This document shows positions 8,899-16,857 of a stretch of 64,000 nt of DNA, piece by piece. The stretch comes from Ferrimonas sp048263965. Lineage in GTDB: Bacteria > Pseudomonadota > Gammaproteobacteria > Enterobacterales > Shewanellaceae. The stretch lies in the NCBI RefSeq assembly GCF_048263965.1, contig NZ_JBLXDO010000023.1:1-64000 (forward strand), written 5' to 3'. The notes under the pieces are model-generated. The model was not told where the DNA came from and did no database searches. It saw only the letters and a program-made list of their open reading frames with translations. The position numbers and the translations under genes were made by a program. Within the stretch, counting starts at the first letter, position 1; each line of letters starts with the position of its first letter.

Positions 8899-9672
8899 TT
8901 AACTTTGGCTGGAAGCCCGGATCACCCGGACTCCATGAATTTCTATCTGAGCCGTCGCCTCATCGGACAGCTCATCGTCGGTAATCAATACGCTCACCTT
9001 CTCCCAAGGCAGTTCCAGGTTGGGGATCTTGCGCCCCACCTTGTTGGACTCCACCATCACCACCACTTCGCGGGCCGCCTCCGCCATCACCTTGGAGAGG
9101 CCAATCAGCTCATTAAAGGTGGTCGTTCCACGTGAAACATCGATGCCATCGGCGCCGATAAACAGCTGGTCGAAATCGTAGGAGCGCAATACCTGCTCCG
9201 CCACCTGCCCCTGGAACGACTCGGAGTGAGGATCCCAGGTGCCGCCGGTCATCAGCAGGGTGGGCTCGTTCTCCAGTTCACGAATGGCGTTGGCGCTGTT
9301 GAGGGAGTTGGTCATCACCACCAGGCCACGCTTACTGCCCAGCTGGGAGATCATGGCAGCGGTGGTTCGGCCGGAGTCGATGATGATCCTCTGGTGGTCA
9401 CCAATGAGCGCCGCCGCGGCCTGGCCAATGGCCAACTTTCGCTTGGAAACTTTATGGGCCGGATCGTCACTGACGATCTCCTGGGGCACAGGCACCGCGC
9501 CGCCGTAGCGTCTGAGCAGCAAACCGCTGGCTTCCAGGGTGGCGAGATCCTTGCGGATGGTCACTTCAGAGGTCTGAAACTCCCGGGCCAGGCTTTCCAC
9601 ACTGACCTCCCCCAGCTCATTGAGCAGAGTGATGATGGTATGGCGCCGTTGTTGGGTATTACGTTTCGACAT
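8899..9672 (-). CDS. DeoR-family transcriptional regulator of the glmS operon
   Basis: A 257-residue DeoR/GlpR-type repressor. Residues 6-60 form the winged helix-turn-helix (RRHTIITLLNELGEV, then SEVTIRKDLATLE). Residues about 75-240 are the sugar-phosphate sensor domain, with IDSGRTTAAM and FIGADGID. Its position immediately before glmS suggests that it senses an amino-sugar or hexose phosphate and controls glmS and itself. A cluster of TTTCG half-sites overlaps its own promoter. A parS-like palindrome lies within its coding sequence (9124-9139). Confidence 0.9.
   Translation of the reverse strand: MSKRNTQQRRHTIITLLNELGEVSVESLAREFQTSEVTIRKDLATLEASGLLLRRYGGAVPVPQEIVSDDPAHKVSKRKLAIGQAAAALIGDHQRIIIDSGRTTAAMISQLGSKRGLVVMTNSLNSANAIRELENEPTLLMTGGTWDPHSESFQGQVAEQVLRSYDFDQLFIGADGIDVSRGTTTFNELIGLSKVMAEAAREVVVMVESNKVGRKIPNLELPWEKVSVLITDDELSDEATAQIEIHGVRVIRASSQS
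9124..9139. other. parS: parS-like ParB-binding site 1 (inside DeoR gene)
   Basis: CGTTCCACGTGAAACA, matching the ParB consensus GTTYCACGTGRAAC. It lies about 17 kb left of oriC and encodes DVSRGT of the regulator on the minus strand. Confidence 0.8.
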
Positions 9673-9681
9673 GACAACCTA

Positions 9682-9733
9682 AAAGTTTCGCAACGAAAGT
9701 TTCGAAGTATAAGTTAGGTTACGAAATATGCAA
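9682..9733 (-). promoter_or_regulatory. promoter and putative DeoR operator of the glmS operon
   Basis: On the minus strand there is a -35 TTGCAT (9733-9728), a 16-bp spacer and a -10 TATACT (9711-9706). Over and just downstream of it are TTTCG/CGAAA half-sites at 9686-9690, 9694-9698, 9700-9704 and 9722-9726. They include the inverted repeat TTTCGCAACGAAA and a 14-base-spaced direct repeat AAAGTTTCG (9682-9690, 9696-9704). Placement over the -10 and start fits autorepression by the adjacent DeoR protein; that link is inferred. Confidence 0.6.
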
Positions 9734-9741
9734 GAGACCCC

Positions 9742-9771
9742 AATAAAAAAGCGGCCTTAAAGGCCGCTTCT
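9742..9771 (-). terminator. Terminator after glmU
   Basis: Stem AAGCGGCCT/AGGCCGCTT (9749-9757 with 9761-9769), three-base loop, followed on the minus strand by a run of Ts. It lies 17 bases past the glmU stop. Confidence 0.85.
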
Positions 9772-9787
9772 TAATCAAACTGAAATA

Positions 9788-11149
9788 CTACTTCGGCTTC
9801 TTCACCGGGCGCTGCCAGTCGCTGATGTGGCGCTGCTTGGTGCGGGTCAGCACCAGCTCTCCCTCGCCCACGTCCTTGGTGACGGTGGAGCCGGCAGCCA
9901 CGGTGGCGCCCTTGCCAACGGTCACCGGCGCCACCAACTGGCTGTCGGAACCGATAAAGGCGTTATCCTCTATCACCGTCAGGTGCTTGTTGGCCCCGTC
10001 GTAGTTACAGGTGATGGTGCCTGCGCCTATGTTCACCTTCTCCCCAACCTTGGCATCACCGATGTAGGCCAGGTGGTTGGCCTTGGACCCCTTGCCCAGG
10101 GTCGCCTTCTTCATCTCAACAAAGTTGCCGATGTGGCTGTCGTGGACCAGTTCGGCGCCGGGACGCAGACGGGCAAAAGGACCCGCGGTGCAGATCTCAC
10201 CGACGCTGGCCTCTTCAACCAGGGTATAGGGTTTGAGGACGGAACCATCGCCGATGCGGCAGTCCTTGAGTACGCAACCGGCACCAATGGTAACGTTGTT
10301 GCCAATCTCCACCTTACCCTGGATCACCACATTGACGTCGATAAAAACATCCTGACCCACGGTCAGTTCACCACGGACATCGAAGCGGGCCGGATCGGCC
10401 AGGGTGGCACCGGCAAGCATCGCCTGCTCGGCGGCACGTGCCTGGAAGGCGCGCTCCAGGGTGGCCAGCTGCACCCGGTTGTTGGCCCCTTCCACCTCGA
10501 TGGCGGTCTCGGGCTGGGCGGTCTCCACGCCACCTTCGGCGGCGGCCATGGCGATGACGTCGGTGAGGTAGTACTCGCCCTGGGCATTGTCGTTGGACAG
10601 GTTGGCCAACCAGCGCTTGAGGGCACCCCCTGGGGCCACCAGGATACCGGTGTTGACCTCATCGATGGCCAACTGCTCCGGGGAAGCATCCTTGTGCTCG
10701 ACGATGGCGCTGACCTTGCCGTTATCACGAACGATGCGGCCATAACCACTGGGGTCATCCAGATTGACGGTCAGCAGGCCGATGCCATTGTCAGGCTGCA
10801 CCGCCAGCAGTCGCTCCAGGGTTTCAGTGCGAATCAACGGCACATCACCGTAGAGCACCAGCACCTTGCTGTCGTCGCTCCAGTCACCGGACGCCTGATC
10901 CACCGCATGACCCGTGCCCAGCTGATCCGCCTGCAGCACCCAGTTCACCGGATTATGGGACAGGGCCGATTGCAGCAGCTCACCACCATGGCCATACACC
11001 AGGTGAGTGGCCACGGGGGAGAGGGCCGCCGCCGCATCGATAACATGCTGCACCATAGGCTTGCCGGCGATGCCGTGCAGCACCTTAGGCAGAGAGGAGC
11101 GCATGCGGGTTCCCTTGCCCGCCGCAAGGATGACGATTTCCAGAGTCAT
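9788..11149 (-). CDS. glmU: bifunctional GlcN-1-P acetyltransferase / GlcNAc-1-P uridyltransferase
   Basis: GlmU makes UDP-GlcNAc in two steps. The 453-residue protein has an N-terminal nucleotidyltransferase domain (LAAGKGTRM at 7-15, then LPKVLHGIAGKPM) and a C-terminal left-handed beta-helix of hexapeptide repeats (IGNNVTIGAG and similar). The acetyltransferase active-site region is RLRPGAEL...NHLAYIGD. Length is close to E. coli GlmU. It is a single-gene unit downstream (in chromosomal order) of the DeoR-glmS operon. In Shewanella-type genomes it commonly follows atpC, but here the LysR, xapA and DMT genes lie between. Confidence 0.97.
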   Translation of the reverse strand: MTLEIVILAAGKGTRMRSSLPKVLHGIAGKPMVQHVIDAAAALSPVATHLVYGHGGELLQSALSHNPVNWVLQADQLGTGHAVDQASGDWSDDSKVLVLYGDVPLIRTETLERLLAVQPDNGIGLLTVNLDDPSGYGRIVRDNGKVSAIVEHKDASPEQLAIDEVNTGILVAPGGALKRWLANLSNDNAQGEYYLTDVIAMAAAEGGVETAQPETAIEVEGANNRVQLATLERAFQARAAEQAMLAGATLADPARFDVRGELTVGQDVFIDVNVVIQGKVEIGNNVTIGAGCVLKDCRIGDGSVLKPYTLVEEASVGEICTAGPFARLRPGAELVHDSHIGNFVEMKKATLGKGSKANHLAYIGDAKVGEKVNIGAGTITCNYDGANKHLTVIEDNAFIGSDSQLVAPVTVGKGATVAAGSTVTKDVGEGELVLTRTKQRHISDWQRPVKKPK

Positions 11150-11209
11150 GGGGTTCCGTTCAATATTGGTCGCTAAGGCGCAAAAGTATACCCACTCATG
11201 ACGGGAAAA

Positions 11210-12118
11210 TCAGCTCCGCTGCGCCTCCAGGGCCTGGATAAAGGGCTGCAGCAGTGGATGACCGGCCGCGGAATCAAACACCACACAGAGATCCGCCGCC
11301 AACGGCTCTTTGAGAGGCAGGAACTGAACCCGGTGCCAATGCTGACGGCGAAAGCACTCTGGCACCACAGCCACCGCCTGGCCGGCCCCCACAAAGGCCA
11401 TCATGGTCTGGGGCTCGCGCACTTTGAAACGCAGCGGCAGGCTGATCCCCGTTAACCGACATTGCTCCATCAGGCTGGCGGTGGTGCCCGAATGCTCAGG
11501 ATCAAACCCCACCAGGGGTTGCCGGTCCAGTTGCCTCAGCGACACCTCGGACTCATCGGCCAAGGGGTGTCCCTGCCACAAGGCTGCCCAAAACGGCTCC
11601 TCCAATACTGGCTTCACCTGCAGCGGGCTCATGGCCGGGCGGTCACCGATGCGGCACAGCCCAAGATCAATCTTTCTGTCCATCAACGCCTGACGCTGTT
11701 CCGAAGGCGCCAGCTCCAGGAACTGGATGGACAGCTCCGGACACTGCTGACGCAATCGCTCAATGGCATCGAACAGCCCATCCCACAGGGCAGAGCTGAT
11801 GATGCCTATGGTGAGGCTGTGCCCGCGGGCACGCGCAGCCTGACGCACCTCGTTGAGAGAGCGCTCCATGGCCGCCAGCAACTGGCCGCACTCCTGCCGC
11901 AACAGCCGCCCGGTCTCGGTCAGCGTCACCCGTTTATGCTCACGGCTGAGCAACGTGGTGCCGAGGATCTGCTCCAGTTCCCGAACCTGAGTGCTCAGGG
12001 CCGACTTGGACATGCACATCTCCTCGGCGGCCCGGCCGAAATGCAGGTGACGGGCCACCCCATCGAAGTAACGCAGCATCTTCAGGCTGATGCGGCCAGT
12101 ATCGGTCAGCAGGGTCAT
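11210..12118 (-). CDS. LysR-family transcriptional regulator
   Basis: A typical 302-residue LysR-type regulator: winged helix-turn-helix at about 12-65 (HLHFGRAAEEM, MSKSALSTQVRELE, LLSREHKRVTLT) and a periplasmic-binding-protein-like effector domain from about 90. The start at 12118 is chosen because translation upstream of it shows no conserved features and the HTH begins about 15 residues later, as usual. It is divergent from the purine nucleoside phosphorylase gene across 132 bases, the classic LysR arrangement. E. coli XapR is also a LysR regulator next to xapA, so regulation of xapA is a fair guess. Confidence 0.88.
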   Translation of the reverse strand: MTLLTDTGRISLKMLRYFDGVARHLHFGRAAEEMCMSKSALSTQVRELEQILGTTLLSREHKRVTLTETGRLLRQECGQLLAAMERSLNEVRQAARARGHSLTIGIISSALWDGLFDAIERLRQQCPELSIQFLELAPSEQRQALMDRKIDLGLCRIGDRPAMSPLQVKPVLEEPFWAALWQGHPLADESEVSLRQLDRQPLVGFDPEHSGTTASLMEQCRLTGISLPLRFKVREPQTMMAFVGAGQAVAVVPECFRRQHWHRVQFLPLKEPLAADLCVVFDSAAGHPLLQPFIQALEAQRS

Positions 12119-12250
12119 CGACAGCTCAAGTGTTAAGGGTTTCTGGTTATTATCGTTCTGTTTTCCAAAACATACGACCCAAAGATGTCGATATCCCCGG
12201 CAAGCTCCCTTCCCTATAGTGAATCCACACCAACCCAGAGGAGTCCCGCC

Positions 12251-13075
12251 ATGTCCCCGGATGCACCCCAGCTGTCCAAAGCCACCATTCTCCAACGCAA
12301 ACCCGGATTCCGTCCCCGTTGCGCCCTGATTCTCGGCTCCGGCCTGGGGGTGCTGGCGGACCAGATTGATGACCCAGTGGTCATTCCCTACCAGAATCTC
12401 GCCGACTTTCCCGTCAGTGGTGTAGAGGGCCACAGCGGTGAGCTGGTGCTGGGCACCCTGGAAGGGGTGGAGGTGATCTGCATGAAGGGCAGGGGACACT
12501 TCTACGAAGGCAAGGGGATGTCGGTGATGACCACCGCGGTGCGCACCTTCAAGCTGCTGGGGTGTGAGATGCTGTTTGTCACCAACGCCGCCGGGTCACT
12601 GAGGCCAGAGCGCATCGAGGTAGGCTCCCTGGTGGCTTTCAATGACCACATCAACACCATGCCCGGCACCCCCATGGTGGGCGCCAACGACGACGCCTAT
12701 GGCGAACGTTTTTTCAGTCTGGCCAACGCCTATGACAAAGAGCTGCGCAGTGAACTGCACCAGGTGGCCCAGTTCAACGACATTCATCTCAACGAGGGGG
12801 TGTTTGTCTCCTATCCCGGTCCCTGCTTCGAAACCGCGGCGGAGATCCGCATGATGCAGGTCATCGGCGGGGATGTGGTGGGCATGTCGGTGGTGCCTGA
12901 GGTGATCTCCGCCGCCCATTGTGGCCTGCCGGTGCTGGCGGTGTGCGCCATCACCAACCTGGCCGAGGGTCTGGGGGATACCCAGTTGTCCCATGAGCAG
13001 ACCCTGAGCTGTGCAAAGCTGGCCCAGGCGGACTTTATCAAGCTTATTCAGTCATTTCTTCGCGCGCATTTCTGA
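12251..13075 (+). CDS. xapA: purine-nucleoside phosphorylase, XapA/trimeric type
   Basis: This enzyme cleaves purine nucleosides with phosphate to free base and ribose-1-phosphate. The 274-residue protein matches the trimeric (class 2) family: LGSGLG near the N-terminus, HSGELVLG, TNAAGSL, NDHIN, YPGPCFETAAEIRM with the base-binding Glu, and ITNLAEG with the purine-contacting Asn. The start at 12251 is set by AGAGGAG about eight bases upstream; an upstream in-frame ATG at 12185 lacks such a site. It is not the hexameric DeoD. Assignment to XapA (xanthosine-active) rather than another trimeric PNP is by resemblance and by the divergent LysR gene. Confidence 0.85.
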   Translation: MSPDAPQLSKATILQRKPGFRPRCALILGSGLGVLADQIDDPVVIPYQNLADFPVSGVEGHSGELVLGTLEGVEVICMKGRGHFYEGKGMSVMTTAVRTFKLLGCEMLFVTNAAGSLRPERIEVGSLVAFNDHINTMPGTPMVGANDDAYGERFFSLANAYDKELRSELHQVAQFNDIHLNEGVFVSYPGPCFETAAEIRMMQVIGGDVVGMSVVPEVISAAHCGLPVLAVCAITNLAEGLGDTQLSHEQTLSCAKLAQADFIKLIQSFLRAHF

Positions 13076-13094
13076 GTCCATGCTATAACAACGA

Positions 13095-13122
13095 GGGAGC
13101 CGCTTTGGCTCCGCCGTTTTCT
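13095..13122 (+). terminator. Probable terminator after the xapA-like gene
   Basis: Stem GGAGCC/GGCTCC (13096-13101 with 13107-13112) followed by GCCGTTTT. The short T-run makes it a weaker intrinsic terminator, so readthrough into the DMT transporter gene is possible. Confidence 0.5.
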
Positions 13123-13142
13123 GACCGCCACCGGAACACCCA

Positions 13143-14030
13143 ATGCCGCACCACCCCGTCGTCCGGGCCCACCTGGGCCTGCTGCTCTATGCGGTGCTGA
13201 TCAGCACCTCCTTCCCCATCGCCGCCTTTATGGGGCAGGGGTTTTCGCCTCTGTGGACCACCTGGGGCCGCTTTGCCATCGCCTCGGTGGGCTTCACCCT
13301 GCTGCTGGCCCGCTACCGCCAACTGAGCTGGCCCGGCTGGCGGTCCGTGGGCCGCTTTGCCCTGATCAGCCTGCCGATGACCGGCTTCTTCCTGCTGATG
13401 TTCTTCGCCGGCGAAACCGCCTCGGCCCTGGCCATGGGCAGCCTCACCACCCTGGTCCCTCTGCTCAGCTGTCTGCTGGGTTGGCTGGTAAGCCGTCAGG
13501 CGCCTCATCCCATCCGGATACTGGCATTGTGTCTGGGGGTCGCTGCGGCGCTGTGGGTACTGACCGAGGGGGAGTTGTCGATGCTGATGCAGGACGGCTG
13601 GCCCGCGGGCAACAGCCTCTATGTGCTGGCCTGTCTGCTGATGGGAGGCTATCCCCTGGTGCTCAAGACCCTGCACCGGGGTGAGCCCATGCTCACGGTC
13701 ACCGGTTGGTCGCTGATCACCGGGACCGGCTGGCTGACCCTGGCGCTGCTGCTGGTGCAACCGGAGTGGGTTTGGCCAACCCTGGCCCAGAGTGGCGCCA
13801 TCCTGTGGCTGGCCACGGCCACCACCATGCTCACCTTCTTCCTGTTTCAGTCCGCCAGCCTGGTGGTGGGCGGCAGCTCCGCCAACGCCTACGCCCTGCT
13901 GAGTCCGGCCCTGGTGCTGGTGATCAATGCCCTTCTGGGCAAGCCCTGGCCCAGCCTGTGGGTACTGCCGGCGGTCCTGCTGATCGTCATCAGTTTGCTG
14001 ATGCTGCTGCAATTGGATCGCCGCGGCTAG
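13143..14030 (+). CDS. DMT-superfamily transporter (EamA family)
   Basis: A 295-residue inner-membrane protein with about ten hydrophobic helices arranged as two EamA repeats (about 10-140 and 150-290). Both halves show the family pattern of small residues between helices. Substrate cannot be told from sequence; members export amino acids or metabolites. It follows the PNP gene by 67 bases on the same strand, so a nucleoside or base substrate is possible but unproven. Confidence 0.85.
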   Translation: MPHHPVVRAHLGLLLYAVLISTSFPIAAFMGQGFSPLWTTWGRFAIASVGFTLLLARYRQLSWPGWRSVGRFALISLPMTGFFLLMFFAGETASALAMGSLTTLVPLLSCLLGWLVSRQAPHPIRILALCLGVAAALWVLTEGELSMLMQDGWPAGNSLYVLACLLMGGYPLVLKTLHRGEPMLTVTGWSLITGTGWLTLALLLVQPEWVWPTLAQSGAILWLATATTMLTFFLFQSASLVVGGSSANAYALLSPALVLVINALLGKPWPSLWVLPAVLLIVISLLMLLQLDRRG

Positions 14031-14048
14031 ACAGAATGGAATCAAAAT

Positions 14049-14076
14049 AAAAAGGGCGCCCTAGGGCGCCCTTTTT
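14049..14076. terminator. Bidirectional terminator between DMT transporter and atpC
   Basis: Perfect palindrome AAAAAGGGCGCCC/TAGGGCGCCCTTTT region with A/T tracts on both sides. It can end the rightward DMT transcript and the leftward atp operon. Confidence 0.85.
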
Positions 14077-14093
14077 CATAGCGTAGCGGGAGC

Positions 14094-14522
14094 TTATCTG
14101 CCCACGCCTTTGCGGATGGTCTCAACAACTCGGAGTTGCGCCATCGCCTTCGCCAGCTCGATAACCGCGGCCTCGTAGTCGAGGTCAGCAGAGGCTTTCG
14201 CCATATGCTCTTCGGCGGAACGCTTGGCTGCTTCCGCAGCTTCAACGTCAATATCTTCACCACGAATGGCCACATCAGCCAGCACGCTGACATTATCGGG
14301 TTGAACCTCGAGAATGCCACCAGACAGGTAGATTACCTCTTCACTGTCGTCTTGCTTTTTGATGCGAACCATACCGGGCTTAATGGCGGTGAGCAATGGA
14401 GTGTGGCCATGCATAATACCCAACTCGCCCTCAACACCTGTAACTTGCAGGTACTGAACGCGGCCAGAGTAAATGCTTTCTTCCGCACTGACTACATCCA
14501 AATGAAGTGTCATAGCTGCCAT
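14094..14522 (-). CDS. atpC: F1F0 ATP synthase epsilon subunit
   Basis: The epsilon subunit is part of the central stalk and inhibits ATP hydrolysis. The 142-residue protein has the N-terminal beta-sandwich (MTLHLDVVSAEESIYSG, GELGIMHGHTPLLTAIKPG, YLSGGILEVQPDNVSVLAD) and a C-terminal helical pair ending in the LAKAMAQLRVVE segment. It is the last gene of the operon, 21 bases after atpD. The start may be MAAM or the second Met three residues on. Confidence 0.97.
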   Translation of the reverse strand: MAAMTLHLDVVSAEESIYSGRVQYLQVTGVEGELGIMHGHTPLLTAIKPGMVRIKKQDDSEEVIYLSGGILEVQPDNVSVLADVAIRGEDIDVEAAEAAKRSAEEHMAKASADLDYEAAVIELAKAMAQLRVVETIRKGVGR

Positions 14523-14543
14523 CTCATCCTCTCCGCAACCGGA

Positions 14544-15947
14544 TTACAGTTTCTTCGCTTTCTCGGCGGCTTCGTCGATGCCACCAACCATGTAGAACGC
14601 CTGCTCAGGCAGTTCATCGTACTCGCCGGACAGAATGCCCTTAAAGCCAGAGATGGTGTCTTTCAGCGAAACGTACTTACCAGGAGCACCGGTAAATACT
14701 TCGGCTACGAAGAACGGCTGAGACAGGAATCGCTCAATCTTACGAGCACGGGCAACGGTCTGCTTATCTTCCTCAGACAGTTCATCCATACCCAGAATGG
14801 CGATGATGTCCTTCAGCTCTTTGTAGCGCTGCAGGTTGGACTGAACGCCACGAGCCACGTCGTAGTGCTCCTGACCAATTACCAGAGGATCCAGCTGACG
14901 AGAGGTGGAATCCAGTGGGTCAATCGCAGGGTAGATACCACGGGCCGCAATGTCACGGCTCAGTACTACAGTTGCATCCAGGTGAGCAAAGGTGGTTGCT
15001 GGGGATGGATCAGTCAAGTCATCCGCAGGTACGTATACCGCCTGTACAGAAGTAATGGAGCCTGTCTTGGTGGAGGTAATACGCTCCTGCAGAACACCCA
15101 TCTCTTCCGCCAGAGTAGGCTGGTAACCTACCGCAGAAGGCATACGACCCAGCAGTGCAGATACCTCGGTACCAGCCAGGGTGTAACGGTAGATGTTGTC
15201 CACGAACAACAGTACGTCACGGCCTTCGTCACGGAACTTCTCAGCCATAGTCAGACCGGTCAGTGCTACACGCAGACGGTTTCCTGGTGGCTCGTTCATC
15301 TGACCGTAAACCATGGCTACCTTGGACTGAACTTTGTCATCCAGGTTAACTACGCCAGATTCGGCCATCTCGTAGTAGAAGTCGTTACCTTCACGAGTAC
15401 GCTCACCTACACCGGCGAATACGGACAGACCGGAGTGTGCCTTCGCGATGTTGTTGATGAGCTCCATCATGTTTACGGTTTTACCTACACCTGCACCACC
15501 GAACAGACCGATTTTACCACCCTTAGCGAATGGGCAAACCAGGTCGATTACCTTGATGCCGGTTTCCAGCAGCTCGGTAGCGCTGGATTGGTCTTCGTAG
15601 CTGGGCGCTTCACGGTGGATTTCCCACGTTTCTTCCTCGCCGATCTCACCGCACTCGTCGATGGGATCACCCAGAACGTTCATGATACGGCCCAGAGTGG
15701 CAGTGCCCACTGGAACCTTAATTGCACTACCGGTGTTGGTAGCTACCAGTCCGCGACGCAGACCTTCGGACGCACCCATTGCAATGGTACGAACAACACC
15801 GCCACCGAGCTGCTGCTGAACTTCCAGCACCAGCTTAGCGCCATCGTTGTCGATGTGCAGGGCGTCGTATACCTGTGGTACGGCGTCTTGTGGGAACTCC
15901 ACGTCAACTACCGCACCGATCACTTGAACGACAGTACCTGTGCTCAT
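14544..15947 (-). CDS. atpD: F1F0 ATP synthase beta subunit
   Basis: Catalytic subunit of F1. The 467-residue protein has the Walker A GGAGVGKT, the GERTREGND segment with the catalytic Glu, the Walker B LLFVDNIYR and the DELSEEDK region near the C-terminus. A few residues longer than the E. coli protein. It lies 33 bases after atpG in the operon and uses an ATG start. Confidence 0.99.
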   Translation of the reverse strand: MSTGTVVQVIGAVVDVEFPQDAVPQVYDALHIDNDGAKLVLEVQQQLGGGVVRTIAMGASEGLRRGLVATNTGSAIKVPVGTATLGRIMNVLGDPIDECGEIGEEETWEIHREAPSYEDQSSATELLETGIKVIDLVCPFAKGGKIGLFGGAGVGKTVNMMELINNIAKAHSGLSVFAGVGERTREGNDFYYEMAESGVVNLDDKVQSKVAMVYGQMNEPPGNRLRVALTGLTMAEKFRDEGRDVLLFVDNIYRYTLAGTEVSALLGRMPSAVGYQPTLAEEMGVLQERITSTKTGSITSVQAVYVPADDLTDPSPATTFAHLDATVVLSRDIAARGIYPAIDPLDSTSRQLDPLVIGQEHYDVARGVQSNLQRYKELKDIIAILGMDELSEEDKQTVARARKIERFLSQPFFVAEVFTGAPGKYVSLKDTISGFKGILSGEYDELPEQAFYMVGGIDEAAEKAKKL

Positions 15948-15980
15948 GATTAATCCTCTGATTATCTCGTTTCCGCTGCC

Positions 15981-16841
15981 TTAAACCGCCGCTGCACCGG
16001 CACAAATCTCCGACAGTTCCTGCGTAATCGCAGCCTGACGGGCTTTGTTGTACACCAGTTGCAGATCGTCGATCAGGTTGCCTGCGTTGTCGGTTGCGGA
16101 CTTCATTGCAACCATACGGGCGGCCTGTTCAGACGCGGCATTTTCAACTACACCCTGATAAACCTGAGATTCGACGTAGCGAACCAGCAGCTTATCCAGC
16201 AGAGCTTTCGGATCGGGCTCATAGATATAATCCCAAGCGTGAGCTCGTTTTTGGGTGTCATCTTTTGGCAACGGCAGAAGCTGATCGATCACCGGATCCT
16301 GCTTCATGGTGTTCACAAACTTGTTGTACACCACGTACAGGCGGTCCAGCTTGCCCTCGTTGTAGGCATCCAGCATTACCTTCACAGAACCAATCAGGTC
16401 AGTGAGGCTGGGGGCGTCGCCCAGGCCAGTGGCCTGTGCAGCAACGTCACCACCAAAGCTCTGGAAGAATCCTGCGCCTTTGGAACCGATGGCTGCGTAG
16501 GACACAGTTGCGCCCTTCTCAGTCCACTCGGTGGCGGCTTTCACCACCTGCTTGAACATGTTGATGTTCAAACCACCACACAGTCCGCGGTCGGTGGAAA
16601 CGACGATAAAACCGACGTTCTTCACCTCACGCTCTTCCAGGTAGGGATGCTTATATTCCAGAGAGCCCTGCGCTACGTGACCAATCACCTTTCGCATATT
16701 CTCTGCGTAGGGACGGCTGGCGTGCATGCGATCCTGCGCTTTACGCATTTTCGAAGCAGCCACCATCTCCATGGCAGAAGTGATCTTCTGAGTGTTTTTT
16801 ACACTCGCGATCTTGGTACGGATCTCTTTAGCGCCGGCCAT
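15981..16841 (-). CDS. atpG: F1F0 ATP synthase gamma subunit
   Basis: The rotor shaft of F1. The 286-residue protein starts MAGAKEIRTKIASVKNTQKITSAM-like and ends with the coiled-coil partner (LVYNKARQAAITQELSEI), the two helices that fit into the alpha3-beta3 ring. The central part contains STDRGLCGGLN. Length equals the family norm. It sits 16 bases after atpA. Confidence 0.98.
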   Translation of the reverse strand: MAGAKEIRTKIASVKNTQKITSAMEMVAASKMRKAQDRMHASRPYAENMRKVIGHVAQGSLEYKHPYLEEREVKNVGFIVVSTDRGLCGGLNINMFKQVVKAATEWTEKGATVSYAAIGSKGAGFFQSFGGDVAAQATGLGDAPSLTDLIGSVKVMLDAYNEGKLDRLYVVYNKFVNTMKQDPVIDQLLPLPKDDTQKRAHAWDYIYEPDPKALLDKLLVRYVESQVYQGVVENAASEQAARMVAMKSATDNAGNLIDDLQLVYNKARQAAITQELSEICAGAAAV

Positions 16842-16857
16842 CTTCTATCTCCCCCTG

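Noticed and set aside
7182..8984. 600-codon open frame antisense to glmS
   Set aside because: Covers glmS exactly; His/Gln/Gly-rich shadow composition.
10434..10443. CACGTG at 10436 and another at 23753 as further parS sites
   Set aside because: The flanks (GGCACGTGCC and AACACGTGTA) lack the GTT/AAC arms needed for ParB.
14136..15953. 605-codon open frame antisense to atpC and atpD
   Set aside because: Shadow of strongly conserved atp genes; no domain or plausible start.
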